NCBI RefSeq assembly: GCF_019972295.1
Contig: NZ_BLJA01000001.1
Location: 2,008,117-2,072,116 of the forward strand
DNA from: Geobacter sp. AOG2
GTDB lineage: Bacteria > Desulfobacterota > Desulfuromonadia > Geobacterales > Pseudopelobacteraceae
Direction of reading: 5' to 3'
DNA length: 64,000 bases
How positions within the stretch are numbered: position 1 is the stretch's first letter; the number at the start of each line of letters is the position of its first letter. Below the pieces are notes generated by a model. That model saw only the letters and a list, made by a program, of their open reading frames with translations. It was not told where the DNA came from and searched no databases. Made by a program: the position numbers and the translations under genes. Shown here piece by piece: positions 18,411 to 28,180 of this stretch.

Positions 18411-19643
18411 TCAGACCTTCTTGAAGAGCAGCGAGGCATTGGTGCCGCCAAAGCCGAAGTTGTTGCTCATGGCGTATTCGATCTTGGCCTCGCATGCGGT
18501 ATTCGGGGTGTAATCGAGATCGCACTCAGGGTCCGGTTCCTCGTAGTTGATGGTCGGCGGGACCACACCCTTTTCCATGGCCATGCAGCTGAAAACCGCC
18601 TCGATTCCTCCGGCAGCGCCCAGGAGGTGGCCCGTCATGGACTTGGTCGAGGAAATCTTCACCGTGTGGGCATAGTTGCCGAAAACGGTCTTGATGGCCA
18701 TGGTTTCATACAGGTCGTTCATGGGCGTCGAGGTTCCGTGGGCATTGATATAGCCCACCTGTTCGGGATTGACCCCGGCATTGGTGAGGGCCATCTTCAT
18801 GCAGCGCGCCGCCCCTTCGCCACCCGGCGCCGGTGCGGTCAGATGGTAGGCGTCACCGGTCAAGCCATAGCCGACGACTTCCGCGTAGATCTTGGCGCCG
18901 CGTTTTTTGGCAGCCTCGTACTCCTCCAGGATCACGATTCCGGCGCCTTCTCCCATGATAAAACCGTCGCGATTCTTCTCAAAGGGGCGCGAAGCGGCCT
19001 GGGGATCGTCGTTACGGTCGGAGAGCGCCTTCATGACGGCGAAGCCGCCGATACCGAGCGGTGTTACCGTTGACTCGGTTCCCCCGGCGATCATGGCGTC
19101 GGCGTCGCCCCGCTTGATGATGTGGTAGGCATCTCCGATGGAATGGGTGGCGGTGGCGCATGCCGAAACGGACGAGATATTGGGTCCTTTGGCACCGTAC
19201 TTTATGGAGATGTGGCCGGGCGCCAGATTAATGATCAGCATCGGGATAAAGAAGGGTGAAATCTTCTTGTAGCCGCCCTCGAGAAGTGCCGTATGGTACT
19301 TTTCGATGGTCGGCAGTCCGCCGAGGCCGGCCCCAACGAGCACACCGACCCGCTCGGCGTTCTCCTCCGTGATGGCCAGGCCCGAATCCTCCATGGCAAA
19401 CTGAGAAGCGGCCAGTGCGTACTGAATAAAGAGATCCATCTTTTTGATCTCTTTTTTATCAATGAAGTCCTCGGGATTAAAGTCCTTAACCTCGCCGGCA
19501 ATGCGTACCGGCATGGCCGAGGCGTCAAAACGGGTAATGTGACCGATGCCGGACCTGCCATTTACAAGGGCATCCCAGTTTTTGGCATTCCCGCATCCCA
19601 AAGGAGAAACGACCCCAACGCCGGTAATTACAACTCTTCTCAT
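18411..19643 (-). CDS. fabF: Beta-ketoacyl-ACP synthase II
   Basis: This 410-residue elongating condensing enzyme has the Cys-His-His triad: [26 protein letters not shown] and [14 protein letters not shown]. It extends acyl-ACP with malonyl-ACP. The start ATG 19643 ([16 protein letters not shown]) has AGGAG nine bases upstream; a reading to 19931 overlaps acpP in another frame and is rejected. It follows acpP, with a terminator-like hairpin in the gap, and is followed one base later by rpiB. Confidence 0.96.
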   Translation of the reverse strand: MRRVVITGVGVVSPLGCGNAKNWDALVNGRSGIGHITRFDASAMPVRIAGEVKDFNPEDFIDKKEIKKMDLFIQYALAASQFAMEDSGLAITEENAERVGVLVGAGLGGLPTIEKYHTALLEGGYKKISPFFIPMLIINLAPGHISIKYGAKGPNISSVSACATATHSIGDAYHIIKRGDADAMIAGGTESTVTPLGIGGFAVMKALSDRNDDPQAASRPFEKNRDGFIMGEGAGIVILEEYEAAKKRGAKIYAEVVGYGLTGDAYHLTAPAPGGEGAARCMKMALTNAGVNPEQVGYINAHGTSTPMNDLYETMAIKTVFGNYAHTVKISSTKSMTGHLLGAAGGIEAVFSCMAMEKGVVPPTINYEEPDPECDLDYTPNTACEAKIEYAMSNNFGFGGTNASLLFKKV

Positions 19644-19680
19644 GATTGTGTACTCCTGGTAGATTAGTGACCCGGATAAA

Positions 19681-19705
19681 CAAAAAGAGGGGAGCGTATC
19701 CCCTC
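19681..19705 (-). terminator. Intraoperon terminator between acpP and fabF
   Basis: On the minus strand GAGGGGA and TCCCCTC pair around TACGC and are followed by TTTTTG. Its place directly after acpP suggests partial termination that would raise acpP transcript over fabF. Confidence 0.65.
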
Positions 19706-19731
19706 CCCTGTTCCGTAATCTGCCTCGCGAA

Positions 19732-19965
19732 TTAGCTGTGCTCGGTGATGTACTCGATGGCATCCTGAACAGACTGGATCTTTTCGGCATCCTCGTCGGG
19801 AATCTCGATATCGAATTCCTCTTCAAGGGCCATGACCAGTTCAACGGTGTCCAGCGAATCGGCACCAAGATCATCCATGAAGGATGCCTCGGGAACCACT
19901 TGAGCCTCTTCCACACCCAATTGTTCCGCAACTATTTCCTTTACTCGCTTTGCAATGTCAGACAT
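19732..19965 (-). CDS. acpP: Acyl carrier protein
   Basis: The 77-residue acidic protein has the phosphopantetheine attachment serine in the [14 protein letters not shown] motif. It carries the growing acyl chain for all Fab enzymes encoded around it. ATG 19965 is preceded by GGAGG (CACGGAGGTGAAAG). It lies between fabG (259 bp upstream, with a palindromic element in the gap) and fabF. Confidence 0.98.
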   Translation of the reverse strand: MSDIAKRVKEIVAEQLGVEEAQVVPEASFMDDLGADSLDTVELVMALEEEFDIEIPDEDAEKIQSVQDAIEYITEHS

Positions 19966-20093
19966 CTTTCACCTCCGTGTTGTAGTAACCCGTAACAGGT
20001 CGTCGTCGATTTGAGCTACAGCTTCTTAACAATGAACGAATCAAAAGTCAAAGATTTATTTGATTCCGGATTAGCAGGTTGTTGAAAAGCCCC

Positions 20094-20214
20094 AGGTTGT
20101 TCAAAAATAGTCAGATCGTCGCACCCGCAGAATGACCTGAGGAGGCGTAGCAGCGCTACGCCGCACGAAAGGGCTTTCGAGGATGAAGGCCTGATGGCTG
20201 TTTTTCAACAACCT
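20094..20214 (-). repeat. 121-bp palindromic element, type 1, copy A
   Basis: Both ends carry inverted AGGTTGTT(C/G)AAAAA. The centre holds GGCGTAGCAGCGCTACGCC at 20144-20162. It is inverted relative to copies B and C. It lies in the fabG-acpP gap. Confidence 0.85.
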
Positions 20215-20224
20215 CCTGGAATCG

Positions 20225-20962
20225 TTACATATACATCCCGCCGTTGACGGAAAGAACGTGCCCGGTGATGTAACCCGAAGCCTCGCCGGCAAGGAACACT
20301 ACCGCATTGGCAATATCGTCGGCGCTGCCCAAGCGTTCCAGGGGAATCTGGGCGGTCAACTCGGCACGCACCTTGTCCGAGAGGGCATCGGTCATGGCGG
20401 TGGCGATAAAGCCGGGGGCAACGGCATTGACCGTGATGCTGCGTTTGGCAAGTTCACGTGCATTGGACTTGGTCAGCCCGATCAGGCCGGCCTTACTTGC
20501 ACAGTAGTTCGCCTGGCCCGCATTTCCCATCTGGCCGACGACGGAAGCGATGTTGATGATCCGGCCGTAACGCTGCTTGGTCATCACCTTGGAAGCGGCA
20601 CGGGTGCACAGGAATGCGCCTTTCAGGTTGACCGTGAGCACGGCGTCCCAGTCCTCGTCCTTCATCCGCACGAGAAGACCGTCACGGGTAATGCCGGCGT
20701 TGTTCACCAGAATGTCGACCCGCCCGAAGGCCTCCATGGCGGCCTCGATCATCCGCTCCGCGTCCTGGGGGACCGTTACGTTTCCCACAACCCCCAGAGC
20801 TTTCCCGCCGGCGGCCTTCAGTTCGGCGACGACGGCATCGGTTGCAGCCTGATCCATATCAACGGCAACGATTGTGGCCCCCTGGGCTGCCAGGGCCAGG
20901 GCGATACTCCGGCCTATGCCACGGGATGCACCCGTGATAACGGCTACTCTATCTTTTGGCAT
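20225..20962 (-). CDS. fabG: 3-oxoacyl-ACP reductase
   Basis: The 245-residue short-chain dehydrogenase has the NADPH-binding TGASRGIGRSIA, NNAGITRD, and the catalytic Ser...YCASK (Tyr and Lys) with the FabG C-terminus SGYITGHVLSVNGGMYM. It reduces beta-ketoacyl-ACP in elongation. It lies between fabZ and acpP in the operon order expected for fatty-acid synthesis. The gap to acpP contains a palindromic repeat element, and no intervening gene. Confidence 0.96.
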   Translation of the reverse strand: MPKDRVAVITGASRGIGRSIALALAAQGATIVAVDMDQAATDAVVAELKAAGGKALGVVGNVTVPQDAERMIEAAMEAFGRVDILVNNAGITRDGLLVRMKDEDWDAVLTVNLKGAFLCTRAASKVMTKQRYGRIINIASVVGQMGNAGQANYCASKAGLIGLTKSNARELAKRSITVNAVAPGFIATAMTDALSDKVRAELTAQIPLERLGSADDIANAVVFLAGEASGYITGHVLSVNGGMYM

Positions 20963-21021
20963 TATCTACTCCTTTCTTCTTTCAGCAACTCATGCCGCTG
21001 AAGTGAGAATAGTACTCAACG

Positions 21022-21456
21022 TTATTTGTCGGCAAAAGTCGCTTTCAGATCCGCTTCGGCGACCAGTTTGCCGGCTACCAGCACCTTGCCGGAAAAAGTC
21101 CAGATGCCGCGTTTGCAGCCGACCGCCTCAAGTTCAAGGCGAAGCTGGTCTCCGGGAACGACCGGCTTACGGAAGCGGGCATTGTCTATACCTACAAAAT
21201 AGGTGACCTTCGAGCGAACACTTTCGTCGGACGAGACATAGGCCAGGATTGCAGCCACCTGGGCCATGGCCTCGATGATCAGAACCCCCGGCATGACCGG
21301 GTGTCCGGGAAAGTGCCCGGGAAAGAACGGTTCGTTGACCGTAACGTTCTTTATGCCGACGATGCGTTTGCCTGTTTCCAGTTCAACTATGCGATCCACC
21401 AACAAAAACGGATACCGATGCGGCAGGATCTTCATGATTTCGTTGATATCGAGCAT
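21022..21456 (-). CDS. fabZ: 3-hydroxyacyl-ACP dehydratase FabZ
   Basis: The 144-residue hot-dog protein carries the active-site histidine in [23 protein letters not shown] and the N-terminal [11 protein letters not shown]. It dehydrates beta-hydroxyacyl-ACP. Its place between fabD and fabG in a fatty-acid operon is less common than beside lpxA/lpxD, but the sequence is plain FabZ. A GGGGGAGA ribosome-binding region precedes the ATG, and it starts 25 bp after the fabD stop. Confidence 0.96.
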   Translation of the reverse strand: MLDINEIMKILPHRYPFLLVDRIVELETGKRIVGIKNVTVNEPFFPGHFPGHPVMPGVLIIEAMAQVAAILAYVSSDESVRSKVTYFVGIDNARFRKPVVPGDQLRLELEAVGCKRGIWTFSGKVLVAGKLVAEADLKATFADK

Positions 21457-21480
21457 AGTCTCCCCCTGGTTTGATTGCGG

Positions 21481-22407
21481 TTACGCGGTGAACGCCTTCA
21501 GGCCGGCAATATCCTCGATATTTGCGATTTCCACTTCCTTTGTGATTCGTTTGACCAGGCCCGACAGGACCTTCCCGGGACCGATCTCGACGAATTTCTC
21601 CACACCCTGCCCCACCATGGCGTTCACCGACTGTTCCCACAGGACCGGGGCGCATACCTGGGCCACCAACAGTTCTTTGACACGGCCATTGTCGCTATTC
21701 GGCACAGCATCGGCGTTGGCGACCACCGGGAGCTTCATCGGGTTGGTCGCCACCTTATCCAGCACCCCGGCGAGCCGTTCGGCGGCCGGTTTCATGAGGG
21801 CGCAATGGAACGGGGCACTGACCGGCAGCAACATGGCCTTCCTGAAGCCGCGGCCTTTGGCGATTTCTATGGCGCGGGTCACAGCGGCGCTATGTCCGGC
21901 GATAACGATCTGGCCGGGCGAATTGAAATTGGCCGGGGCGACAATCTCTCCCTGGGCCGCCTCGCGGCAGATATCCTCAAGCATCTCTTTCTCAATACCC
22001 AACATGGCAGCCATGGTGCCGGTGCCGACCGGCACCGCTTCCTGCATGAAGGTGCCGCGCGCCCGGACGGTCCTGACGGCATCGGCAAAGCCAAGGGCGC
22101 CCGAACAGACCAGGGCCGAATACTCGCCGAGGGAATGCCCGGCCAGGTAGTCGGCCTTGAGGCCGGTTTCCTGCTCGACCACCCGCAGAACGGCGATGCT
22201 TGCGGTCAGGATGGCCGGCTGGGTCGTGGCGGTGAGCTTCAATTCGTCTTCACTGCCTGCAAAACAGGTGGCGGACAGCTTCACGCCAAGCGCATCATCG
22301 GCCTCTTCAAACACCTGCCGGGCAACCGGAAAGGCATCGGCCAGTTCCTTGCCCATACCCGGATACTGGGAACCCTGGCCAGGGAATATGAAAGCGGTTT
22401 TACCCAT
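21481..22407 (-). CDS. fabD: Malonyl-CoA:ACP transacylase
   Basis: This 308-residue acyltransferase has the nucleophile serine in AGHSLGEYSALVCSG, the GQGSQYPGMGKEL oxyanion motif and the catalytic histidine in VSAPFHCALM. It loads malonyl groups onto AcpP. ATG 22407 (MGKTAFIFPGQGSQ) has AAAGG upstream; a longer frame to 22422 adds five residues. It is positioned between fabH and fabZ. Confidence 0.96.
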   Translation of the reverse strand: MGKTAFIFPGQGSQYPGMGKELADAFPVARQVFEEADDALGVKLSATCFAGSEDELKLTATTQPAILTASIAVLRVVEQETGLKADYLAGHSLGEYSALVCSGALGFADAVRTVRARGTFMQEAVPVGTGTMAAMLGIEKEMLEDICREAAQGEIVAPANFNSPGQIVIAGHSAAVTRAIEIAKGRGFRKAMLLPVSAPFHCALMKPAAERLAGVLDKVATNPMKLPVVANADAVPNSDNGRVKELLVAQVCAPVLWEQSVNAMVGQGVEKFVEIGPGKVLSGLVKRITKEVEIANIEDIAGLKAFTA

Positions 22408-22475
22408 GAGAACACCTTTCAATAAATTGATAGTCGTTTGGATTCCCTCTACGAACAGAAACCGGAAGGTGCAAC

Positions 22476-23459
22476 CTACCAGCGGACCAGGGCGGAACCG
22501 TACGTAAACCCGCCGCCGAAGGCATCCATCAGTATGATGTCGCCTGCCTTGATGACGCCGGAACGGTTCGCCTCGTCCAGGGCGATCGGGATTGAAGCGG
22601 CCGACGTATTGCCGTAGTTGTGCAGGTTCACGAACACCTTGTCTTCGGAAAGCCCCAAACGTTTGGCGGTGGCGTCGATGATGCGGCGATTTGCCTGATG
22701 CGGGATGAAGAGCGATATATCGGAAGGCGACATGCCGTTAGCGCCAAGGGCTGCGGTTGCGGCTTCTTCCATGGCCCGAACGGCGTGCTTGAACACGTCG
22801 TTGCCTTCCATCCTGATGTAATAGAGACGTTCGTCGATGGTGCGCGGACTGGAAGCGGGATTCCTGCTCCCGGCGCCGGGCAGGTAGAGCTGGTCCCAGT
22901 GAGAGCCGTCGCTGAACAGGTGTGTGGAAAGGATGCCGTTTTCTCCCTCGACGGCCTCTATGACCGCCGCACCGGCACCGTCCCCGAAGAGGATGCAGGT
23001 ATTGCGGTCCGTCCAGTCAACCACGCGCGACAAGACCTCGGCACCTATGACCAGGGCCTTTTTTGCCACGCCGGCACGGATATAGGTTGTGGCGATGGAG
23101 AGGCCGTACAGAAAACCGGAACAGGCGGCCGAGAGATCGAACGCCGCCGCTTTATGTGCTCCGAGTTCTTTTTGTATGATGCATGCGGTGGCCGGAAAAG
23201 GAAAATCAGGGGTCACGGTGCCGAGGATGATCAAATCCAGCTCGTCGGCGCCGGTTCCGGACATGGCAAGGGCGCGGCGAGCGGCTTCAACGGCGAAGGT
23301 CGAGGTATATTCCCCTTCCGAGGCGATCCGGCGCGCTTTAATGCCGGTTCGGGTGGTAATCCACTCATCGTTGGTTTCAACCATCTGTTCCAGATCGCGG
23401 TTGGTTATGATCTTGTCCGGCAGGGCCGAACCGGTTCCGATTATCCTGGCTCTCGACAT
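22476..23459 (-). CDS. fabH: Beta-ketoacyl-ACP synthase III
   Basis: The 327-residue enzyme starts fatty-acid synthesis by condensing acyl-CoA with malonyl-ACP. The Cys-His-Asn triad is visible in DLSAACSGFLYGL, LFIPHQANRRI and NLHNYGNTSAAS. ATG 23459 (MSRARIIGTGSALP) has AAGGAG six bases upstream; the longer reading to 23750 lies over plsX in another frame and is rejected. It follows plsX by 11 bp. Confidence 0.96.
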   Translation of the reverse strand: MSRARIIGTGSALPDKIITNRDLEQMVETNDEWITTRTGIKARRIASEGEYTSTFAVEAARRALAMSGTGADELDLIILGTVTPDFPFPATACIIQKELGAHKAAAFDLSAACSGFLYGLSIATTYIRAGVAKKALVIGAEVLSRVVDWTDRNTCILFGDGAGAAVIEAVEGENGILSTHLFSDGSHWDQLYLPGAGSRNPASSPRTIDERLYYIRMEGNDVFKHAVRAMEEAATAALGANGMSPSDISLFIPHQANRRIIDATAKRLGLSEDKVFVNLHNYGNTSAASIPIALDEANRSGVIKAGDIILMDAFGGGFTYGSALVRW

Positions 23460-23470
23460 GGCACACTCCT

Positions 23471-24511
23471 TCATGCGATTGCCTGCGTTTTCTGGTTGTC
23501 GCGGGCCGCATTGACCATGCTGTTTTCCGACAGCTTCTCGGCCACCCGTTCGGTGACGCCGCTTTTGGCATAATCGTGAGCAAAACGGATGGCGTTTTTG
23601 ATGGCTTTCACGTTGGAGCCGCCATGACAGATCATGCCCACACCGTTGATGCCCAAAAGAGGTGCGCCGCCATATTCGGCGTAGTCGACTATCTTTTTGA
23701 ATCGATGGAAAGCGCCGCGCACAAAGAGATAGCCGAGTTTCGACACCCAACTCTTAACGATCTCTTCCTTCAACATCATACCCGCCGCCTCAGCCAGCCC
23801 TTCGGACAGCTTGAGCACCACATTCCCCACGAAACCGTCGCAGACGATCACCTCCACGGTTCCCTTGAAAAGATCGCGCCCTTCCACATAGCCGGCGTAG
23901 TTGAGTGACGTCTCCCGCAGGATGGCATTGGTTTCACGGGTAAGCTCGTTGCCTTTGGAGTCCTCCTCGCCGTTTGACAAAAGACCGACGGCGGGGTTGG
24001 TGATCCCCATGGCATAATGAGCATAGACCTCGCCCATGATGGCAAACTGGGCAAGATGTTGCGGCTTGCAGTCGACGTTGCCCCCCACATCCAGCACCAG
24101 GGTCTGTCCCTTGAGGGTCGGGAATATCTGGGCAATGGCGGGACGTTCTATGCCGTTGATACGCTTGAGCACGAACATGCCGGCGGCCATGGTGGCGCCG
24201 GAGTTTCCGGCACTGACTGCGGCGCAGGCCTTCCCCTCCTTGACCAGCTCAAACGCCAGCCGTACGGAAGAATTTTTCTTCTTGCGCACCGCATCCGAGG
24301 CCGAGTCGTGCATCCCGACGACCTCGCTGGCATGGAAGATGTCTATGTCGAGACCGTTATTGGCCTGATGCCGGGACAATTCGGCCTCAAGTCTGGCACG
24401 GTCCCCCACCAGCGTGATCGCTATGCCAAATTCACGACAGGCGGCAACGGCTCCCGCAACTTCCACGGCCGGGGCATTATCCCCCCCCATTGCGTCAACG
24501 GCAACTCTCAT
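23471..24511 (-). CDS. plsX: Phosphate acyltransferase PlsX
   Basis: The 346-residue protein makes acyl-phosphate from acyl-ACP for phosphatidic acid synthesis. [14 protein letters not shown] and the [20 protein letters not shown] segment are family hallmarks. The neighbouring ATG 24514 would add one methionine; both have GGGA upstream, and a still longer frame to 24529 is unlikely. It lies between rpmF and fabH, the classical bacterial order. Confidence 0.95.
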   Translation of the reverse strand: MRVAVDAMGGDNAPAVEVAGAVAACREFGIAITLVGDRARLEAELSRHQANNGLDIDIFHASEVVGMHDSASDAVRKKKNSSVRLAFELVKEGKACAAVSAGNSGATMAAGMFVLKRINGIERPAIAQIFPTLKGQTLVLDVGGNVDCKPQHLAQFAIMGEVYAHYAMGITNPAVGLLSNGEEDSKGNELTRETNAILRETSLNYAGYVEGRDLFKGTVEVIVCDGFVGNVVLKLSEGLAEAAGMMLKEEIVKSWVSKLGYLFVRGAFHRFKKIVDYAEYGGAPLLGINGVGMICHGGSNVKAIKNAIRFAHDYAKSGVTERVAEKLSENSMVNAARDNQKTQAIA

Positions 24512-24542
24512 CATTCCCGGTAGTAACACGGACGACAGACGG

Positions 24543-24728
24543 TTACTGCGCCGAGGAGAGATCGATGACTTCTTTACCCTTGTACGTGCCGCAGGTCGGG
24601 CAGGCGCGATGGGGAAGCTTGGGAGACTTGCACTGGGGGCAGGACGAAACCGACTGGGTTGTCAGGAAATCGTGAGCCCTTCTCATATTTTTCCGGGATT
24701 TGGAGGTTTTCTTCTTGGGTACTGCCAT
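24543..24728 (-). CDS. rpmF: Ribosomal protein L32
   Basis: The 61-residue basic protein opens with [20 protein letters not shown] and has the zinc-ribbon cysteines CPQC...CPTC of the zinc-binding L32 form. A GGAGAA ribosome-binding site precedes the ATG. The yceD-rpmF-plsX-fabH order is widely conserved and ties ribosome production to membrane lipid supply. Confidence 0.97.
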   Translation of the reverse strand: MAVPKKKTSKSRKNMRRAHDFLTTQSVSSCPQCKSPKLPHRACPTCGTYKGKEVIDLSSAQ

Positions 24729-24776
24729 GTCGATTCTCCTTTTTTCGGTGGCACGGCAAAGCCGGCACCTTGATAA

Positions 24777-25319
24777 TTATCGGGAAACCTTGAAATCCTT
24801 CAAGGCGCTGAACTTGAAATTCACTTCGTCGCGCCCGCAGGAACAGTCGCCCTGGTTCAGGTCCTTCCCGCACGTCGGGCACAACCCCTTACATGCCTCA
24901 CTGCACAACGGCTTAAACGGAACCTCCATGGCGACCTGTTCTTCGATCTCATGGGTAAGGTCGATCTCGTCACCGCTGTAGGTGGCCGAGACAAGATCCT
25001 GCTCATTCAGCTCGACCTCATCCTCGTCCCTTTCCAGGCCCGGCGCGCCTTTGCGGAAAAAGATCGTGAAGTTCGCACCGATCTGTTTTTCATACAATGC
25101 AAGACAACGGGAACAGGTCAGCGTCACCGGTACGGCGACGGCGCCCGCAACCCGCACATGATCATATTCCCGCACCGCACTGATCTGACCTTTGACCGGA
25201 CCGCTGAAGACGCAGGAACCGTCGGCCTGCATCCCCGAAAGCACCGGAAAGGCGTCAGCCGACTCATCTATTTGTATGGTAAGCGCTTTTTCCTGAAGAT
25301 GGTCAACACTTATCTTCAT
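24777..25319 (-). CDS. yceD: YceD family (DUF177) protein
   Basis: The 180-residue protein belongs to the DUF177/YceD family, which nearly always precedes rpmF and has been linked to 23S rRNA accumulation. Two cysteine clusters are visible: CSRC in the middle and a C-terminal CSEACKGLCPTCGKDLNQGDCSCG, likely a metal-binding knuckle. The acidic stretch ERDEDEVELNEQD between them is typical. The start is ATG 25319, about 50 bases downstream of the predicted transcript start. Confidence 0.9.
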   Translation of the reverse strand: MKISVDHLQEKALTIQIDESADAFPVLSGMQADGSCVFSGPVKGQISAVREYDHVRVAGAVAVPVTLTCSRCLALYEKQIGANFTIFFRKGAPGLERDEDEVELNEQDLVSATYSGDEIDLTHEIEEQVAMEVPFKPLCSEACKGLCPTCGKDLNQGDCSCGRDEVNFKFSALKDFKVSR

Positions 25320-25372
25320 GTATCAATCCGTATCCGTCGTCAAACGACAGCGCTTAAAAGTGAAAGCTAGTT

Positions 25373-25400
25373 AGTATATGTAATGCGGTCGGTTTGTCAA
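25373..25400 (-). promoter_or_regulatory. Sigma-70 promoter of the yceD-rpmF-plsX-fab operon
   Basis: A perfect TTGACA (25395-25400) and TATACT (25373-25378) are spaced by 16 bases on the minus strand. The surrounding sequence is AT-rich and no other gene intervenes before yceD. Confidence 0.8.
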
Positions 25401-25422
25401 GATAATTACAAAAAAATCCAAG

Positions 25423-26286
25423 TCATGATGCGCATATTCCGGCCAGAACGCGTTTCATAAGGCCAGGAGGCGGCATCATCCCGGTCCAGATACGAAAGGC
25501 CAACTCCCCCTGGGCCGCCAGCATCCCGAGTCCATTTGCGTGGCGCAGCCCCACGTGATGGGCCTCCCGGAGCAACGGCGTAACCGGCGGCGCGTAGACC
25601 ATATCGTAGACGGCCGCGCTACGGTCAAGCGCCCCGAGGTCGAGGCCGGCAATGGCCTCGTTGTTCATGCCGAGTGATGTGGTATTCACCACCAGATCGG
25701 CATCAGGAAGGAAAGAGGTCAACGGCGCGCCGTATTCGACCACCGTCAGAATGGTATCGGGGTAGCGACCCGCCACGGCTGCAACCAGGTCTTCGGCCCT
25801 TTTCCTGCTGCGATTGGCGATAATGATCCGCCGGGCGCCGGCCCGGCATATGGCGGCAACGGCCCCGCGGGCGGCGCCGCCGGCCCCGATGACCACGACC
25901 GTGCTGTTTTCGGGTGCAAAGGCAAATTCATCGGCCAGGGATCTTACCAGGCCGTCGCCGTCGGTATTGTAGCCGATCAGGCGGCCGTGCTCATTGCTGA
26001 TGACATTGACGGCGCCTGCCGCCGCAGCGCTTTCGTCAAGTTCGTCCAGATACGGTATGACGGCGGTCTTGTGGGGGATGGTCACATTCACCCCCCTGAG
26101 CCCCAGCGCGCGCAGGCCGGCAACAGCTTCACCCAGGTGCTCCGGATGAACGTCGAACGGAACAAAGACGCCGTTACAGCCGCTTGCCTTAAGGGCGGCA
26201 TTTTGCATGGCAGGGGAAAGGGAGTGGCGCACGGGATGGCCGATGATCCCGAAAACCATACTTGATCCGCTCAGAGAGGAAAGCAT
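25423..26286 (-). CDS. aroE: Shikimate dehydrogenase
   Basis: The protein reduces 3-dehydroshikimate with NADPH. Substrate-binding FGIIGHPVRHSLSPAMQ, the catalytic lysine in NVTIPHKTAV, NADP-binding GAGGAARGAV and the NRSRKRAEDL phosphate clamp are present. I chose ATG 26286 (287 residues), four bases after the stop of the upstream gene. ATG 26307 would overlap that gene and ATG 26259 is also possible; none has a strong ribosome-binding site. It belongs to the run of genes from recG. Confidence 0.93.
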   Translation of the reverse strand: MLSSLSGSSMVFGIIGHPVRHSLSPAMQNAALKASGCNGVFVPFDVHPEHLGEAVAGLRALGLRGVNVTIPHKTAVIPYLDELDESAAAAGAVNVISNEHGRLIGYNTDGDGLVRSLADEFAFAPENSTVVVIGAGGAARGAVAAICRAGARRIIIANRSRKRAEDLVAAVAGRYPDTILTVVEYGAPLTSFLPDADLVVNTTSLGMNNEAIAGLDLGALDRSAAVYDMVYAPPVTPLLREAHHVGLRHANGLGMLAAQGELAFRIWTGMMPPPGLMKRVLAGICAS

Positions 26287-26290
26287 GCCG

Positions 26291-28180
26291 TTATCTCGCG
26301 AGGCCATAGCGCACGAGTACCTGTTGAACGTTGGGCTTCATTTCGGGTGAGATCTGCTCCGCCATGACCAGCATCCGCATCCCCTCGTTGGAACGGCCGA
26401 TACTGAGCAGGAATTCGCCGGTTTCAAGATAGCTGTTGGCGTAGATCAGGATCGCCTTGCCGGTATCCAGGTCAAGGAAGGATATCTTCTCCAGGATTCC
26501 CCGGTTATTATAGTTCTCCCATACCGAGATATCGGGTAGCCCCACCGGTTCGGAACTGCGGCGGATGCGATAGACGAGTCCCTTTTGAACCGGAATATAC
26601 TCATTGAACGTGACCGAATAGCGGGTCGAAAAGTCTATGAACACCGGCCGCTGATCGATCTTTTCGGCAATGGCTATGCGCAGGCAGTTCTCAGGGTCCA
26701 GCGATTGGGTATCCACCCTTCTCAGGTTGGAATTACGGAATACCCGCGGCATGGAATCAAGGTACCAGTCGAATACCAAATGTGGTGTATGGGGCAGGTC
26801 CACATCCTCGCGCATCCGCTCGACACCTTGCAGGTACCAGAGCGGGAAGGCGCCGCTGTCGCCCCAGGTGAACATTATCGCATTCTGGGGCAGGGATCGC
26901 AGGGAATTGGTGGCATAATCGTAGGCAATATAGTTGTTGTGCTGATCATTCTCGTAATAGTTCACGGCGCACAGGGAAACCGGGAGTACGAAGAACATGA
27001 CCCCTGCCAGGAGATACACCCGCAGGTCATAGTGCCCGGGAAGCTGCGCCTTGCGCAACGCAAACCCGAGCAGATGGAACAGGCCGACGCCGATCAGCAC
27101 GGCGGTCAGGAGATAGAGTGGAGTAAAAAACTCCTCGGTCAGAAAAATGGTTTCATAAGGGGTGTTCAGATAACCTGCGATGACGGCGAGAAATGTAACA
27201 ACGCCCACCCCATAGACTATGACCACCTCCCTCTGCCGTCGCCAGAGACATACCAGGGCAAATACGGCCAGCACCCCGCCCAGCCAGGTAAATTCGTGAG
27301 GGATGTTGAAAGCCTTGATCTGTGCCCACCACAAGGCCGCGTCCCGCGGGTGGGGCTCGGACGGGTAGCCCTTGCGCAGAAAATGCCACATGAACTGCCC
27401 GTAGGTCTTGGGATCGCCCCAGTTGAGCAACGGATTTTGGGTTGCCCGCAACGGCAGATACAGGTGTACGGAAAAACCGAACAGGGCAAAGGCGGTTGCC
27501 AGGATCAACTCCTTGATCCGCAGGATCATACGCCAGTCGGTCAGCATGATCAGCAAGAACCAGGACGGCAGGAGCAGAACGACCGACTGGTGGGCCGCCA
27601 TACTCATGCCGGCCAGAAAGGTACAGGCGTAGATATAGGCCGGCTGCTCATTGCCGTTTTTGAAATGCTCTCGCCATTTCAAAAGCAGGAGAAAGATAAT
27701 CGCCGTGATAAAGGCCAGTATCGGATAGGGTTTATCGTGATTTGACTGGAGCCAGAGCCGCGGGGTGACACCAAAGGCGAGCGCCGCGGCCAACCCCGCC
27801 GCCTTGACGGCAAAGCCGGCTAAACGTTCATCTTCCGCAATCCGCACCTCCTTGAGGAGGTGGATCGTCAGAAGATACACGCTCATGCAGGCCAGGGATG
27901 AAGAAAAGGCCGTGGCCATATTGATGCGAAAGGCGATATTGCCGAACGGCAGCCAGGTAAACGGTTTCGCGTACATGAGAAACAGGGGATAGCCCGGCGA
28001 GTGGGCCGATCCCAGGGAATATGTGGCGGTCAGGAATTCGCCGCTGTCGAAAAAGGTCACCGAGGGGGCCAGGGTCGCCATATAGACGGCAAAGGGGATG
28101 GTGAATGCAAGGATCAGGTATGGGTCCACGCCCTCTGGGAGAATGTGTTTCCAAAAACCGAATGAGATTTTCTTCTTCAT
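26291..28180 (-). CDS. DUF2723 multi-spanning membrane protein
   Basis: This 629-residue protein has about ten membrane helices in its first 400 residues and a soluble C-terminal part. The early loop with acidic residues (VTFFDSGEFLTATYSLGSAHSPGYP) is the signature of DUF2723, a family with the fold of GT-C glycosyltransferases that use lipid-linked sugars. A substrate cannot be inferred. Its start overlaps the stop of the flippase-like gene upstream by four bases (ATGA), so the two are translationally coupled and may act together in envelope glycan or lipid handling. Confidence 0.82.
   Translation of the reverse strand: MKKKISFGFWKHILPEGVDPYLILAFTIPFAVYMATLAPSVTFFDSGEFLTATYSLGSAHSPGYPLFLMYAKPFTWLPFGNIAFRINMATAFSSSLACMSVYLLTIHLLKEVRIAEDERLAGFAVKAAGLAAALAFGVTPRLWLQSNHDKPYPILAFITAIIFLLLLKWREHFKNGNEQPAYIYACTFLAGMSMAAHQSVVLLLPSWFLLIMLTDWRMILRIKELILATAFALFGFSVHLYLPLRATQNPLLNWGDPKTYGQFMWHFLRKGYPSEPHPRDAALWWAQIKAFNIPHEFTWLGGVLAVFALVCLWRRQREVVIVYGVGVVTFLAVIAGYLNTPYETIFLTEEFFTPLYLLTAVLIGVGLFHLLGFALRKAQLPGHYDLRVYLLAGVMFFVLPVSLCAVNYYENDQHNNYIAYDYATNSLRSLPQNAIMFTWGDSGAFPLWYLQGVERMREDVDLPHTPHLVFDWYLDSMPRVFRNSNLRRVDTQSLDPENCLRIAIAEKIDQRPVFIDFSTRYSVTFNEYIPVQKGLVYRIRRSSEPVGLPDISVWENYNNRGILEKISFLDLDTGKAILIYANSYLETGEFLLSIGRSNEGMRMLVMAEQISPEMKPNVQQVLVRYGLAR

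Noticed and set aside
19644-19931. N-terminal extension of fabF
   Set aside because: It overlaps acpP in another frame; the family start with a good ribosome-binding site is at 19643.
23460-23750. N-terminal extension of fabH
   Set aside because: It overlaps plsX in another frame and is not seen in FabH proteins.
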